Of a stretch of DNA of 7,846 bases, positions 1-7,800 are shown piece by piece. The position numbers were made by a program, and so were the translations under genes. Within the stretch, counting starts at the first letter, position 1, and the number at the start of each line of letters is the position of its first letter. The stretch comes from JAENVT01 sp031424145 (GTDB lineage Bacteria; Actinomycetota; Acidimicrobiia; Acidimicrobiales; Ilumatobacteraceae), in NCBI GenBank assembly GCA_031424145.1, contig JANPGV010000284.1:1-7846 (forward strand). The letters run 5' to 3'. The notes beneath the pieces are model-generated. The model was not told the DNA's origin. It made no database searches and saw nothing but the letters and a program-made list of their open reading frames with translations.

Positions 1-1
1 G

Positions 2-121
2 CACGACGCCGATGCGAGGATCCGGCTGGGTGCGGCCGGCCGAGCGCTGGTGCGTAGCCATTACGACCCTGGCAGGAGCGCAGCGCTGCTGTTCGATGTG
101 TTTGCCGGAGCCAGGCGATGA
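2..121 (+). CDS. C-terminal tail of a glycosyltransferase (GT4-like), cut by the left edge
   Basis: Reading frame 2 is open from the window edge to a TGA at 119-121 and gives about 39 residues. The tail has the pattern of a GT4 C-terminus: an acidic and arginine stretch (DADARIRLGAAGRALV), then an HYDPGRSAALLFDVF segment, as in the last helices of many GT4 enzymes (R-x-R-L-G-x-A-x-R-x-x-V, an aromatic residue, then S-A-x-x-L). The stop overlaps the ATG of the next glycosyltransferase as ATGA (118-121), the usual arrangement for translationally coupled genes. Only the tail is present, so donor and acceptor cannot be inferred, and the family call rests on this short pattern alone. A different protein with a similar helical end is possible. 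Confidence 0.6.
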   Translation, partial: HDADARIRLGAAGRALVRSHYDPGRSAALLFDVFAGARR

Positions 122-1314
122 GAATCACGGTGCTGTGTGCAGATCTGGGGATCCGGGTGCCCGGAGCCAAGGGTGCGTCTGTCCATCTGCAGGCAATCAC
201 CCGAGCGCTGGCCGATGTCGGCAACCAAGTACAGCTTGTCGCCGTCGGCGGTCACGAACCGCCATCGCCTGAGCTCCTGGCCGCCGTCGATGACCTGGTC
301 TTGCTCCCTCATCCCGGGCGACTCGAAGGTCTTGCCCGCGAACGGCAGAAGATCACGTTCAACGATCATTTGGTGGAGAAGGTGACCGACCGGGTGCAGC
401 ACTTCGGTCCGGACGCGCTGTACGAGCGGTTGTCGCTTTTCGGCACGAGTGGTTTGCGCCTAGCAGTGCTCACCAACGGCATCCACGTTCTCGAGATCAA
501 CGCTCTGCTCGCCCGCGAAGACGCTGCCTGGCGTGGCCTTCACCTACGGACGCTTGCCAGGGAGCTCGAGGCAACGGTGCTGCGTTCCGCCGACCTGCGT
601 GTCGCAGTCAGCGACGAGGTAGCCACGCAAGTCCTTTCGGTCGCGCCGTTCCACCGGACGGCCGTCGTGCCGAACGGCGTCGACACAGCGGCATTTCGCG
701 ACCTCCCTTCGAAAGCTGCGACTCGGTGCCGATTCGGCCTACCGGCCGAGGCACGTATCGCCCTCTTCATCGGCGTCCTGCGCCCTTGGCATGGCGTGGA
801 TGTCGCGATCCGGGCCCTCGGCCAACTCCCGACCCAAGACCTTCTGCTGGTCATCGTCGGGGACGGAGCGATGAGGCCGGAGCTCGAGCAACTCGCCAGA
901 GCGGAAGGTGTTGCCGAACGAGTCCGCTTCCTCGGCCAACTCGACCACGCCGACATCCCGGCTCTGCTCGCCGCCGGCGACGTCGCGATCGCCCCGTATC
1001 CGGCGATCTTGGACTTCTCCTTCTCCCCACTGAAACTGTACGAATACCTCGCTGCCGGAGTACCCATTGTTGCCAGCGAGGTCGGCCAGATCCGCGAGAT
1101 TCTCGGCTCGGGTAGCTACGGCACGCTTGTCACACCAGGCGACGTCGACGGGCTGGCCGCCGCGATCGATGCTGTCAGCCGGCAGCCGCTACACGTGCGT
1201 CGAGCGGCCGCGGCGGGCCGGGCACACACAATGAGATCGCACGGATGGGAAGACCGAGCGACGGCGATCACCGCGTTGATCGACGAGGAGCGCAGCCGTG
1301 CACTGGCCCATTGA
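118..1314 (+). CDS. Glycosyltransferase family 4 (GT-B fold)
   Basis: A 398-residue protein, normal for a GT4 enzyme. Such enzymes are retaining glycosyltransferases that move a sugar from a nucleotide-sugar donor and usually act at the inner face of the membrane. The N-terminal acceptor domain begins MRITVLCADLGIRVPGAKGASVH, a strand followed by a G-x-K-G-A-S-V-H loop. The domain switch carries VVPNGVD at residues 183-189. The donor-binding domain has FIGVLRPWHG (217-226), VGDGAMRPELE, FLGQLDHADIPALLAAGDVAIAPYP, and SPLKLYEYLAAGVPIVAS starting at residue 303. E309 is the second glutamate of the E-x7-E region; the first is replaced by S301, which some GT4 subfamilies tolerate. The ATG at 118 overlaps the upstream stop by 4 bases, and the next gene starts 17 bases before this gene's stop. 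No signal peptide or clear membrane helix is visible. The sugar and acceptor cannot be predicted; the two downstream kinase-like genes point to surface glycan or glycoconjugate synthesis. Confidence 0.9.
   Translation: MRITVLCADLGIRVPGAKGASVHLQAITRALADVGNQVQLVAVGGHEPPSPELLAAVDDLVLLPHPGRLEGLARERQKITFNDHLVEKVTDRVQHFGPDALYERLSLFGTSGLRLAVLTNGIHVLEINALLAREDAAWRGLHLRTLARELEATVLRSADLRVAVSDEVATQVLSVAPFHRTAVVPNGVDTAAFRDLPSKAATRCRFGLPAEARIALFIGVLRPWHGVDVAIRALGQLPTQDLLLVIVGDGAMRPELEQLARAEGVAERVRFLGQLDHADIPALLAAGDVAIAPYPAILDFSFSPLKLYEYLAAGVPIVASEVGQIREILGSGSYGTLVTPGDVDGLAAAIDAVSRQPLHVRRAAAAGRAHTMRSHGWEDRATAITALIDEERSRALAH
1285..1290 (+). promoter_or_regulatory. Ribosome binding site GAGGAG deciding the GTG start of the first kinase
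   Basis: GAGGAG lies inside the 3' end of the glycosyltransferase gene, 7 bases before the GTG at 1298. It is a strong Shine-Dalgarno match at good spacing and supports the 17-base overlap of the two reading frames rather than a later start. Confidence 0.7.
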
Positions 1315-2173
1315 TCATCCGGCAAACACCGATAAGGCCTTGCGGACATGGGCGGTAGGAGCGCAAGAGTTGTGCCCCGAGGCCTCGGTGCTGACCGTGC
1401 TTCGCCACCTGCCCGGGCGTCGAGTCGCCTCCCTCGTCGAAACGAGCCGCGGCAGGGGCGTGCTCAAGGTCTTCGCAAGCCCCCGAGCGCGCGGCAACCT
1501 CCGGCGTATCAACTCGCTCCGCCGATCCAGCGCGGGCCATCTCGTGCCCGAACCATGGGGTGTCGATGATGCCGGTCACGTCTCGCTGGTCGAGTTCGTC
1601 GTCGGCCAAGTCTTCGACTGCCTGAACGATGACGATTTCGTGGCCACGGCCGAGCTTGCCGGACTAGCCCTGCGGCAACTGCACGAAAGCGGAGCCATGC
1701 TCGATCGCACGTGGACCCTCGACGACGAGCTCCGGCTCCTGGTGTCCAGAGCCACCGCAACGACCCACCGGTGCGTCGATCTGGCGGTGGCGCGAGCAGC
1801 CCACCTCGCCCGGGACCCTCTGGTGAGCGCTCATCGGGACTGCCACCCAAGGCAACTCGTGACCGTTGCCAGCGGGGTGTGTTGGATCGACCTCGACGAC
1901 GCGGCGATGGCTCCGAGCGGGCTCGACGTGGGCAACATGGTCGCTCATCTTCGCCGTGATGCAGTGCTCGGCCGACGATCAGCAGGTGCCTCCGAACGGG
2001 CGATCATCGCGTTCCGTTCTGGTTACGGCGACACCGCGAGCGACGTGGATAGCTGGGAGCAGCTCAGCCTGTTGCGCCTCGCCGGGCTGGCGGACACCCG
2101 TCACCGGCGCCCGACCGACGCTCGTCAGATCCTGTCGCTGGTCGAACCGGCGGCCATGGGTCGACGGTGCTGA
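1298..2173 (+). CDS. APH/choline kinase-fold phosphotransferase (substrate unknown), Gln variant of the catalytic loop
   Basis: A 291-residue protein from a GTG start preceded by GAGGAG. It belongs to the aminoglycoside phosphotransferase/choline kinase superfamily, which transfers the ATP gamma-phosphate to a hydroxyl of a small molecule. The ATP-site lysine is probably K57 in RGVLKVF. The Brenner-type catalytic loop is HRDCHPRQ at 179-186, with catalytic D181. The metal-binding aspartate is D198 in WIDLDDAAMAPSGLDVGN, a very typical APH segment. Gln186 replaces the usual metal-binding Asn; as I recall, maltokinase-type members also have Gln here, so this need not mean loss of activity. Arg180 replaces the common Gly. 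The gene overlaps the glycosyltransferase upstream by 17 bases and the second kinase downstream by 7, so the three are very likely one transcript. Antibiotic resistance is not implied: the context suggests phosphorylation of a sugar or glycan precursor. Confidence 0.85.
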   Translation: MHWPIDHPANTDKALRTWAVGAQELCPEASVLTVLRHLPGRRVASLVETSRGRGVLKVFASPRARGNLRRINSLRRSSAGHLVPEPWGVDDAGHVSLVEFVVGQVFDCLNDDDFVATAELAGLALRQLHESGAMLDRTWTLDDELRLLVSRATATTHRCVDLAVARAAHLARDPLVSAHRDCHPRQLVTVASGVCWIDLDDAAMAPSGLDVGNMVAHLRRDAVLGRRSAGASERAIIAFRSGYGDTASDVDSWEQLSLLRLAGLADTRHRRPTDARQILSLVEPAAMGRRC

Positions 2174-3012
2174 GCGATCGCCAAGATGCCGACGGCGGTC
2201 ACACCGATCGTCCGGTCGCGCTGGAGTACGACCCCGAAGGAAACACCGTCGTCGTCAAGCGATACGCCCATGACGTGGCGGGCGAGATCTTCGACGGAAT
2301 GTGTGCGCTGTGGTCGTCGCCGTTCGGGCGGCACCGAAGCGTGCCAGGTATGCCGCAACCGCTGAGTTTGCGCACTACCGAGGGAGCCATCGTGATGAGC
2401 TTCATCGAGGGACCGGCGCTCGGCCGCCGCGGCGACCTGGGCGCGACCGTCGACCACCTTGATGCGGCGGCGCGGTTGCTGGCCGACCTGCATCGAAGTG
2501 GCGTCGTCGTTTCTCGCGTCCGCACAAGCAGGGCCTTGCTCCGTTCGATCACCCGCAAACGCGACGAGCTGGCGCCGTCGCCGCTGCGTGACAAGTTCGA
2601 CCTCGCGATCACCATCGCCAGCGCGAGGCCGCAGGTCGATGCACAGCAGACCCTCGTCGTATGCCACGGTGACTTCTCTCCGCGCAACATCATCGTTTCC
2701 GCGGACGGCCTGCGGTTGATCGACTTCGACCGTCTCCAAATGGCTGTGCCCAGCCGTGACGTCGAGTACTTCGGCGCGTGGACCTGGGTCACCGATCTGA
2801 TGGCCGCAACTGGCGAGGGCTGGGCGCTCGCCGCCGAGTTCGGGTCTGCGTATTGCCGCCACGCACCGGTTTCTGATGCGGAGATCGCCACAGATCGATC
2901 TTTCTACCGAGCGATGGCGCTGCTGCGGATCGCCCATGGCTGGACCGCGCTCCGAGATTCGCCGGGCGTGGCCGGCCTCGTGGCCGACGAAGCCATCCGT
3001 CATTTGACATGA
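2167..3012 (+). CDS. APH/choline kinase-fold phosphotransferase with canonical catalytic loop (substrate unknown)
   Basis: A 281-residue protein of the same kinase superfamily as its upstream neighbour, but only distantly similar to it. It shows VVVK with K31 as the likely ATP lysine, a hinge-like segment MSFIEGPAL, the canonical catalytic loop HGDFSPRN at 167-174 (D169 catalytic, N174 metal-binding), and IDFDRLQMAVPSRDVEYF with metal-binding D186. All core catalytic residues are present, so it should be active. The N-lobe is short: only about 30 residues precede the lysine. The GTG at 2167 lies inside the previous gene (7-base overlap) and has no good Shine-Dalgarno, so translation probably depends on coupling; later starts would remove the conserved lysine. 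It is the last gene of the operon. The substrate may be a sugar, amino alcohol or nucleoside and cannot be told from the sequence. Confidence 0.85.
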   Translation: MLSDRQDADGGHTDRPVALEYDPEGNTVVVKRYAHDVAGEIFDGMCALWSSPFGRHRSVPGMPQPLSLRTTEGAIVMSFIEGPALGRRGDLGATVDHLDAAARLLADLHRSGVVVSRVRTSRALLRSITRKRDELAPSPLRDKFDLAITIASARPQVDAQQTLVVCHGDFSPRNIIVSADGLRLIDFDRLQMAVPSRDVEYFGAWTWVTDLMAATGEGWALAAEFGSAYCRHAPVSDAEIATDRSFYRAMALLRIAHGWTALRDSPGVAGLVADEAIRHLT

Positions 3013-3020
3013 TTTCGTAA

Positions 3021-3051
3021 CCTGATTTTCGGTCCGTCACCAGGGCTTTTT
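3021..3051 (+). terminator. Weak candidate intrinsic terminator after the glycosyltransferase/kinase operon
   Basis: CCT (3021-3023) can pair with AGG (3042-3044), and GGT (3031-3033) with ACC (3039-3041), giving a 6-pair stem interrupted by a 7-base bulge, with a CCGTC loop. It is followed by GC and five T residues (3047-3051). The location, 8 bases after the last stop, is right, but the stem is short and bulged, so the call is tentative. Confidence 0.3.
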
Positions 3052-3146
3052 CTAGGCGGCGGTGCTCTGCGCAGTGTTCCGCCCGCTGGCCGTGGCTGGC
3101 GATAAGCCTGTTTGCCTGCTAGAACCTTGGCGGGCGCAGAACATCC

Positions 3147-3152
3147 GGGGGG
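3147..3152 (+). promoter_or_regulatory. G-rich Shine-Dalgarno candidate for the CAP-domain protein
   Basis: A run of six G residues lies 9 bases before the ATG at 3162. It is flanked by CCGG copies (3145-3148 and 3154-3157) that could fold into a small hairpin over it and reduce initiation. This is the best ribosome site near the start, but it is not a perfect AGGAGG match. Confidence 0.4.
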
Positions 3153-3161
3153 TCCGGTTCA

Positions 3162-4826
3162 ATGCATCGGTACAAGGCTTCGCGCCCAGCGCGCCTGTCA
3201 AGTCGCGATCGTTTTCAAAGGCTCCGCCTGTTGGTGGCTTTCGGTGCGCTCGTCGCGGTGGTCCCATCCCTGTCTCTCGGAGACCCGGTCGTTGCCGCAG
3301 CCATTCCGTCGGCGGCCTACGTCCCAGTGCAACCGTGCCGGCTGGCAGACACGCGCTCCAGCGGCGGATACTCACGGCTCGACGCGCTGAGCGTGCAGAT
3401 TCCGGCACGCAGCGTGTGCGGCATTCCTTCCAACGCGACGTCGCTTGCGTTGACGTTGACCGTTGTCGGACCCCAGGCCGCCGGCTTCCTCACGGCGTGG
3501 CCGGCGGATCAAGCTCGACCGGTCGTTTCGAATGTGAACTTCGGCGCCGGTCAGATCCGGGCGAACGGCTCGATCACACGAGTCGACGCATCGGGCTCGT
3601 TCCGCGTCTTCACGTCCGTTCCGGCGAACGTGGTCGTCGACGTCGTCGGCGCGTTCGTGCCCGCAAATACCGCTGCCGCAGGGCGCTTCGTTTCTCGACC
3701 ATCGACGCGGCTCTTCGATTCGCGTTCGGGGTCAAGGCTCGCACCGGGCGGCACCAAGACCTTGCCCCTGCCAAGTGGAGTTCCCGCGGATGCGGTGGCG
3801 CTGGCTCTCAATGTCACGATCACCGAATCAGCCGGGCCGGGGTTCGTCACTGAGTTCCCTGCGGGTCGTCAGATGCCGACTTCGTCGATCTTGAACGTCG
3901 ACCAGCCCGGCCAGACGCGGGCAGCGGCGGGCATCTTCCCCGTTTCGCCGACGGGTGTCACCTTGTACCTCTCGGGAGGTGGCCACATCGTGGTCGACCT
4001 CCTCGGCTACTTCACCGGCCCCTCCGCCGGATCGGGCACCGACGGACTGTTCACCGCCTTCGATCCGACCCGTCTGCTCGACACCCGCAGCGCCAGTCCG
4101 CTCGGCAACGGCGTGCCGCTGTACCCAGGCGGCGGTCTGGAACTCGCAGTCTCACAAGCCGGATCGATCGCCTACAACGTCACCTCGGTCGATGGCGACC
4201 CCGGATTTGTGACGGCATTCCCAGCGGGCACCCCACGGCCCGACACCTCGACGGTCAACTCTGTCGGCGGCGGGGACGTAGTCGCCAACTTCGCCATCAG
4301 CCAAGTCTCGAACCGCGGCCTCGGCTTCTACAGCCAATCCCAGACCGACCTGCTCGCCGATCTACAGGGCTGGTTCTCCGGTCCGTCGGCGACCGCAACG
4401 CAGGCGCCGCCGGCGAACGTGGCCCCTCCCACGCCACAAGTGAGCTATTCGCCATGCACGAGCGATGGACTTTCGTCCCTGAACGCCACCCGCGCCGCTG
4501 CCGCGGTAGCGCCGCTCGCAGTAAATGCCGCCGCTCAGGCCTTTGCCTGTTCGTACGCGTTGCAGTTGGCGACGGCCAACAACGGGCTGGTCCACTCCGA
4601 CAGTGCGACCCGCGATGTAGCCACCGGATGCCCCACCGGCGAGAACCTCGCTCTCTCATCAGGTACGTCGTCAGCGTCGTTGATCTCGCTGTGGTACGGC
4701 TCACCACCACACATGGCGAACATCAAGAACGCGATGTACCAAACCGCTGGACTGGGATTCGTCGTTCGCACTGATGCGACGGGCAATCAGGTGATCTTCG
4801 GAAGCACCGTCTTCGCACTCTGCTGA
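3162..4826 (+). CDS. Secreted three-repeat protein with C-terminal CAP (SCP/PR-1-like) domain
   Basis: A 554-residue exported protein. Residues 1-22 are basic, 23-39 form a hydrophobic core (LLVAFGALVAVVPSLSL), and VVAAA at 43-47 is a plausible signal peptidase site. Three tandem repeats follow, marked by LADTRS (D63), LFDSRS (D186) and LLDTRS (D307) and closing with VVDVVGAF, VVDLLGYF and LADLQGWF; this beta-rich module recurs in secreted actinobacterial proteins. A Pro/Ala linker (about 411-427) leads to a CAP domain (about 432-554). It shows LNATRAA, H478 in the VHSDS segment, GENLA with E494, W511, SPPHMANI with H517 and N520, and a final GFVV...FGSTVFALC strand. C432, C463, C490 and C554 could form two disulfides in the CAP domain, and C59 with C86 a third in repeat 1. 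CAP domains occur in extracellular proteins of varied function; the activity here is unknown. There is no LPxTG motif or C-terminal anchor, so the protein is probably released or held non-covalently. Confidence 0.88.
   Translation: MHRYKASRPARLSSRDRFQRLRLLVAFGALVAVVPSLSLGDPVVAAAIPSAAYVPVQPCRLADTRSSGGYSRLDALSVQIPARSVCGIPSNATSLALTLTVVGPQAAGFLTAWPADQARPVVSNVNFGAGQIRANGSITRVDASGSFRVFTSVPANVVVDVVGAFVPANTAAAGRFVSRPSTRLFDSRSGSRLAPGGTKTLPLPSGVPADAVALALNVTITESAGPGFVTEFPAGRQMPTSSILNVDQPGQTRAAAGIFPVSPTGVTLYLSGGGHIVVDLLGYFTGPSAGSGTDGLFTAFDPTRLLDTRSASPLGNGVPLYPGGGLELAVSQAGSIAYNVTSVDGDPGFVTAFPAGTPRPDTSTVNSVGGGDVVANFAISQVSNRGLGFYSQSQTDLLADLQGWFSGPSATATQAPPANVAPPTPQVSYSPCTSDGLSSLNATRAAAAVAPLAVNAAAQAFACSYALQLATANNGLVHSDSATRDVATGCPTGENLALSSGTSSASLISLWYGSPPHMANIKNAMYQTAGLGFVVRTDATGNQVIFGSTVFALC
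3318..3659 (+). repeat. Protein repeat 1 of 3 (DTRS module)
   Basis: Residues 53-166. It opens YVPVQPCRLADTRS and ends VVVDVVGAFV. It is the most divergent copy and the only one with cysteines (C59, C86). The D-to-D distance to repeat 2 is 123 residues. Confidence 0.75.
3681..4019 (+). repeat. Protein repeat 2 of 3 (DSRS module)
   Basis: Residues 174-286. It opens GRFVSRPSTRLFDSRS, contains ALALNVTITESAGPGFVTEFPAG, and ends VVDLLGYFTG. Repeats 1 and 3 have matching segments (AGFLTAWPA and PGFVTAFPAG). Confidence 0.8.
4044..4382 (+). repeat. Protein repeat 3 of 3 (DTRS module)
   Basis: Residues 295-407. It opens GLFTAFDPTRLLDTRS, contains AYNVTSVDGDPGFVTAFPAG, and ends LLADLQGWFSG. Its opening is 363 bases (121 codons) after that of repeat 2. 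The repeats are conserved at protein level only, so the duplication is old. Confidence 0.8.
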
Positions 4827-4836
4827 GACACGTGCG

Positions 4837-7800
4837 CTACGAGGCCAACGTCGGCGACAGCAGCTCGCGACGTAGGTCGACCAGCTTCGGGGACGGCTGG
4901 GCCGCGGCCCACGCGTCGGCGTTGATCGCTCGCTCGTAGCTGTCCCATTCGCTGCGAACACCGGCCAGGTCACCGCGGTGGGCGTGCGCGCGCATCCGCA
5001 AGGCGATGAGCTCTTCGTGGCCGGCGAGCACCTTCAAGCCCTGCCCGGTCGCCCAGAACACGCCATCGATGTCGCCGATGGCCAGATAGTGAGCCGCGAG
5101 CTCAGCCGCAGCGGAGGTCGCCAGCAGTATGAGTGCGGATGTGAGGCCTTCCGCGTCGGGCCAGAGGTATGAGGTGCCGGCGAAGGGCATGCCTTGGATC
5201 AACGCGACGCCAGGACGCAAGATCGCAATCGCCGCGAGCGGCTGGTAACAGCGCGCTGCCGCAACACGGTCGGCAAGCAACTCGACATCACTGACCACCA
5301 GATCATGCAGCGGCAGCTCTTCGTTCATCGTCCGCGCGATCCACTCTTGCCCGCCCGGTGGCGTGACGACTTTGGCCATCGACCGCCGAGCGTCCGAGAC
5401 GACGTTGGAGAACGTCGCGTCGCGAACCGCGAGGTCCCACAGCGCCGTCCGAGCGGAGGTTCGGGTCGGACGGCGACGATGCTGACTCAACCAGACCACC
5501 AACTCTTGCGCCTTGGACCGATCGAACCCGACCAGGTCCCCGTCTGCAGACTGCACAGCGACCGGCCCCAGAAGCTGCACGACGATCGCATGGCGTCGCG
5601 AGGCGAACTCGACAGCAGCACCGGTGACCGGTTCCACTACTTCGACTTCGCGATGATCGGCCACCACCGGTCGTTCGGCCGCGTCGAGCAAGTCGGCCAC
5701 TGCCGACACATCGGCCGCCGACAGACCCACAGGGCTGACCCGGCGACCGAGCGGCTCGAGAACGAAGTCGTGATCGACGGCGCGCAACAGCGCACCGCAA
5801 CCGATCACCGGCCGATCGATCATCACGCCGATGCCGCGTCCACCAGCGCCGGCCCGCCAGACCAGCGGTGCCAGCTCGGCCGGGTCGTCAACGCCGATGG
5901 CGAGGAGAAGCGACGGCTCCCATGCCTCGCCCCCGCGAGCAGTGGCACGCAACGCAAACGTCGTGGTGTCGCCGCTTGTCGCGGTCGTGATGCTCCCGAC
6001 AGTGGAGGTGACTGCGTCGACCGCTGCGATGAGCGAGGCGTGTGATTCGACGCACGGGTTGCCAAGATCGGCTTCGGTCTCGATGCCGACGGTGAACACC
6101 CTGCTCGATTCGGCGAACGGGGAGACAGCCAACGAAGTTGCCGCGCATCGCACGATAGACGCAGCAACGGCAGGCGCAGCGTCGATGCTGAGCACACCAA
6201 CCGCCTCGAGATCGACGAAGATTTGGCCGCCGGCAGATTCGCCGAGGTGAACGATCGCCGGACACGGCTGACCGGCACTCTGCGTGCATCTGGCAAGCTC
6301 GGCGAGCGTCACGGTTGCTGGCAGACGCCACGCCCCCGCCTCGACGTCGACGATCCAGTGTTCTGCGATGAGCATCGCCGGTCGGTCGGTGTACAGACGG
6401 ATCTCGCCGTCCTCAGCGACCTCGGCTGCCAACACTCGAGCGTTCTGACGAGCCAGGTGTGGAGCTGCACAACGCAGGGCGAGATCGATTCGTGCCAGCT
6501 GGTCGGGGGGCGTCAGCGACCGCAGCAGCGTCTCGGTCTCGATCGCCTCGACGGTCGGCGTCGACAACCGGCCGCCGACGTGGGCGCTGCGAAGTTGCTG
6601 CCGTCGACGCGACCCGAGTGCGGCAAGTGCGCCTCCCGACAGCAGCACGGCCGCCGCAAGACCTCGCTTGATCGGCGCGCCTTCGTTCGACCAGTTGTCG
6701 AGGAGGGCATCCACGGAGGACGCCGAAGCCGGCGGAATCGGGCTTGCAGTCGTGGACGGCGGTGCGGGCGTCGGCGGTTCGACTGAAACGGGCTCCGTGT
6801 CCGCAGGTGATGGCAGAACGGCGACCGCATCAACCGGCACGATCACTGCGGGTACATCGACAACGGCAGGAAACCCAGCGGGCGTTGGCGTTACAGGAGC
6901 GAGCTGCAGAACGTCACCGGGGCGGAGCATTTTCTCGTTGCTGTAGCCGAGACGCGGTGCGTTCATCTGCACCAGTTCCGCGGTGTAGACCGCGATGTCC
7001 GCGTCATTGCTGGCTGCATCGAGGTGGTGTTCGGCGATTGCCCAATACGAGTCGCCGTTCACCACGATGTAATCGCCGGTGGCTTGAAGCGGATCGACGG
7101 CCACAGCAAGCGACGGCGCGATCGCGACAGGGACGTTCAGCAGCCAGCCAGGCTCGATCAACGCGGGCGTCGAGAACCGATGCCCGTCGTTCATAACCGT
7201 TCCGACATTGGCCGCGACGATCTGGTCCGCAAGGGCAGCGACATTGCCGCCGTCGGCGAAGCGCTCGGCGATCGCCCAGATCGAATCACCTCTCTTCACC
7301 TCGACAACAGACCAACCGTTGCCTGGGGCGCTGGTCGTCGTCCCGGCAGGGCTCCGAATGGCGACCTCCGTTGCGGTGGGCTCGGGTAGATCGGCAGCCG
7401 GTTGCTGCACGACTCCCGCGACGGCTCTCGCCACACGCAAACCGCCGAGCGTCGGGGTCGCAGTTACGGCGAGCGGCAGCACAGCCACGAGCATGGTTGC
7501 CAGCTTCCGCCCGAGCGGGCCGAGCCCTGCGAGGTGGTGATGCCGCGCCGACGGCATGCCGTGGCGAAGCTGGAAAACCATCTCGTCGATAACCGTGTAC
7601 AGCACAACGGCGGCACACACCCAGCCGATGATGAGGGCGAGCCGGAAGAACATGTCGACGAGCGCTGTGGAGGAATCCAGTCCTTCGGTCAGGCGGCGAC
7701 CCCACGAGCGCATGTCTTCGATCGACCAGCGCCACGGCGCACTCATCCCATGAAGAGGCGAGACGTGATGAAAGCGTTGAACTGCGGCTGCCCACAGGAG

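Larger units (their letters stand above)
3013..3161 (+). other. Non-coding leader upstream of the CAP-domain gene
   Basis: This is the only sizeable gap between genes on the plus strand, and it must hold the promoter and leader of the secreted CAP protein. No convincing -35/-10 pair is visible. Several stems can be drawn. CGCCCGC (3080-3086) is exactly complementary to GCGGGCG (3130-3136), enclosing GGCT (3094-3097) paired with AGCC (3105-3108). Upstream, GGCGG (3055-3059) can pair with CCGCC (3079-3083), which competes with the larger stem and flanks the palindrome CTGCGCAG (3067-3074). No known riboswitch consensus was recognised. The region is GC-rich, so some complementarity is expected by chance. 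Confidence 0.5.

Noticed and set aside
2125..3003. Minus-strand open frame of 292 residues opposite the second kinase
   Set aside because: The plus strand carries the HGDFSPRN and IDFD kinase motifs in order; the minus-strand translation has no motif.
1298..3012. Reading the two APH-fold genes as aminoglycoside resistance genes
   Set aside because: The superfamily is broad and they sit inside a glycosyltransferase operon. Nothing in the sequence points to an antibiotic substrate, and there is no mobile element nearby.
3055..3160. Known riboswitch (cyclic di-GMP, cobalamin, TPP or similar) in the leader of the CAP gene
   Set aside because: A few short fragments look suggestive on either strand (for example GGCAAAC on the minus strand), but the conserved core sequences of these classes are missing.
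3062..3853. Plus-strand open frame of 263 residues overlapping the CAP gene
   Set aside because: The frame starting at 3162 has a signal peptide, three repeats and a CAP domain, while this one is Arg-rich and featureless.
5194..6045. Long plus-strand open frame of 283 residues opposite the LysM-BTAD gene
   Set aside because: It is antisense to a gene with clear domains. Its translation is rich in Arg, Asp, His and Gln with no recognisable motif, as expected for a shadow frame in GC-rich DNA.
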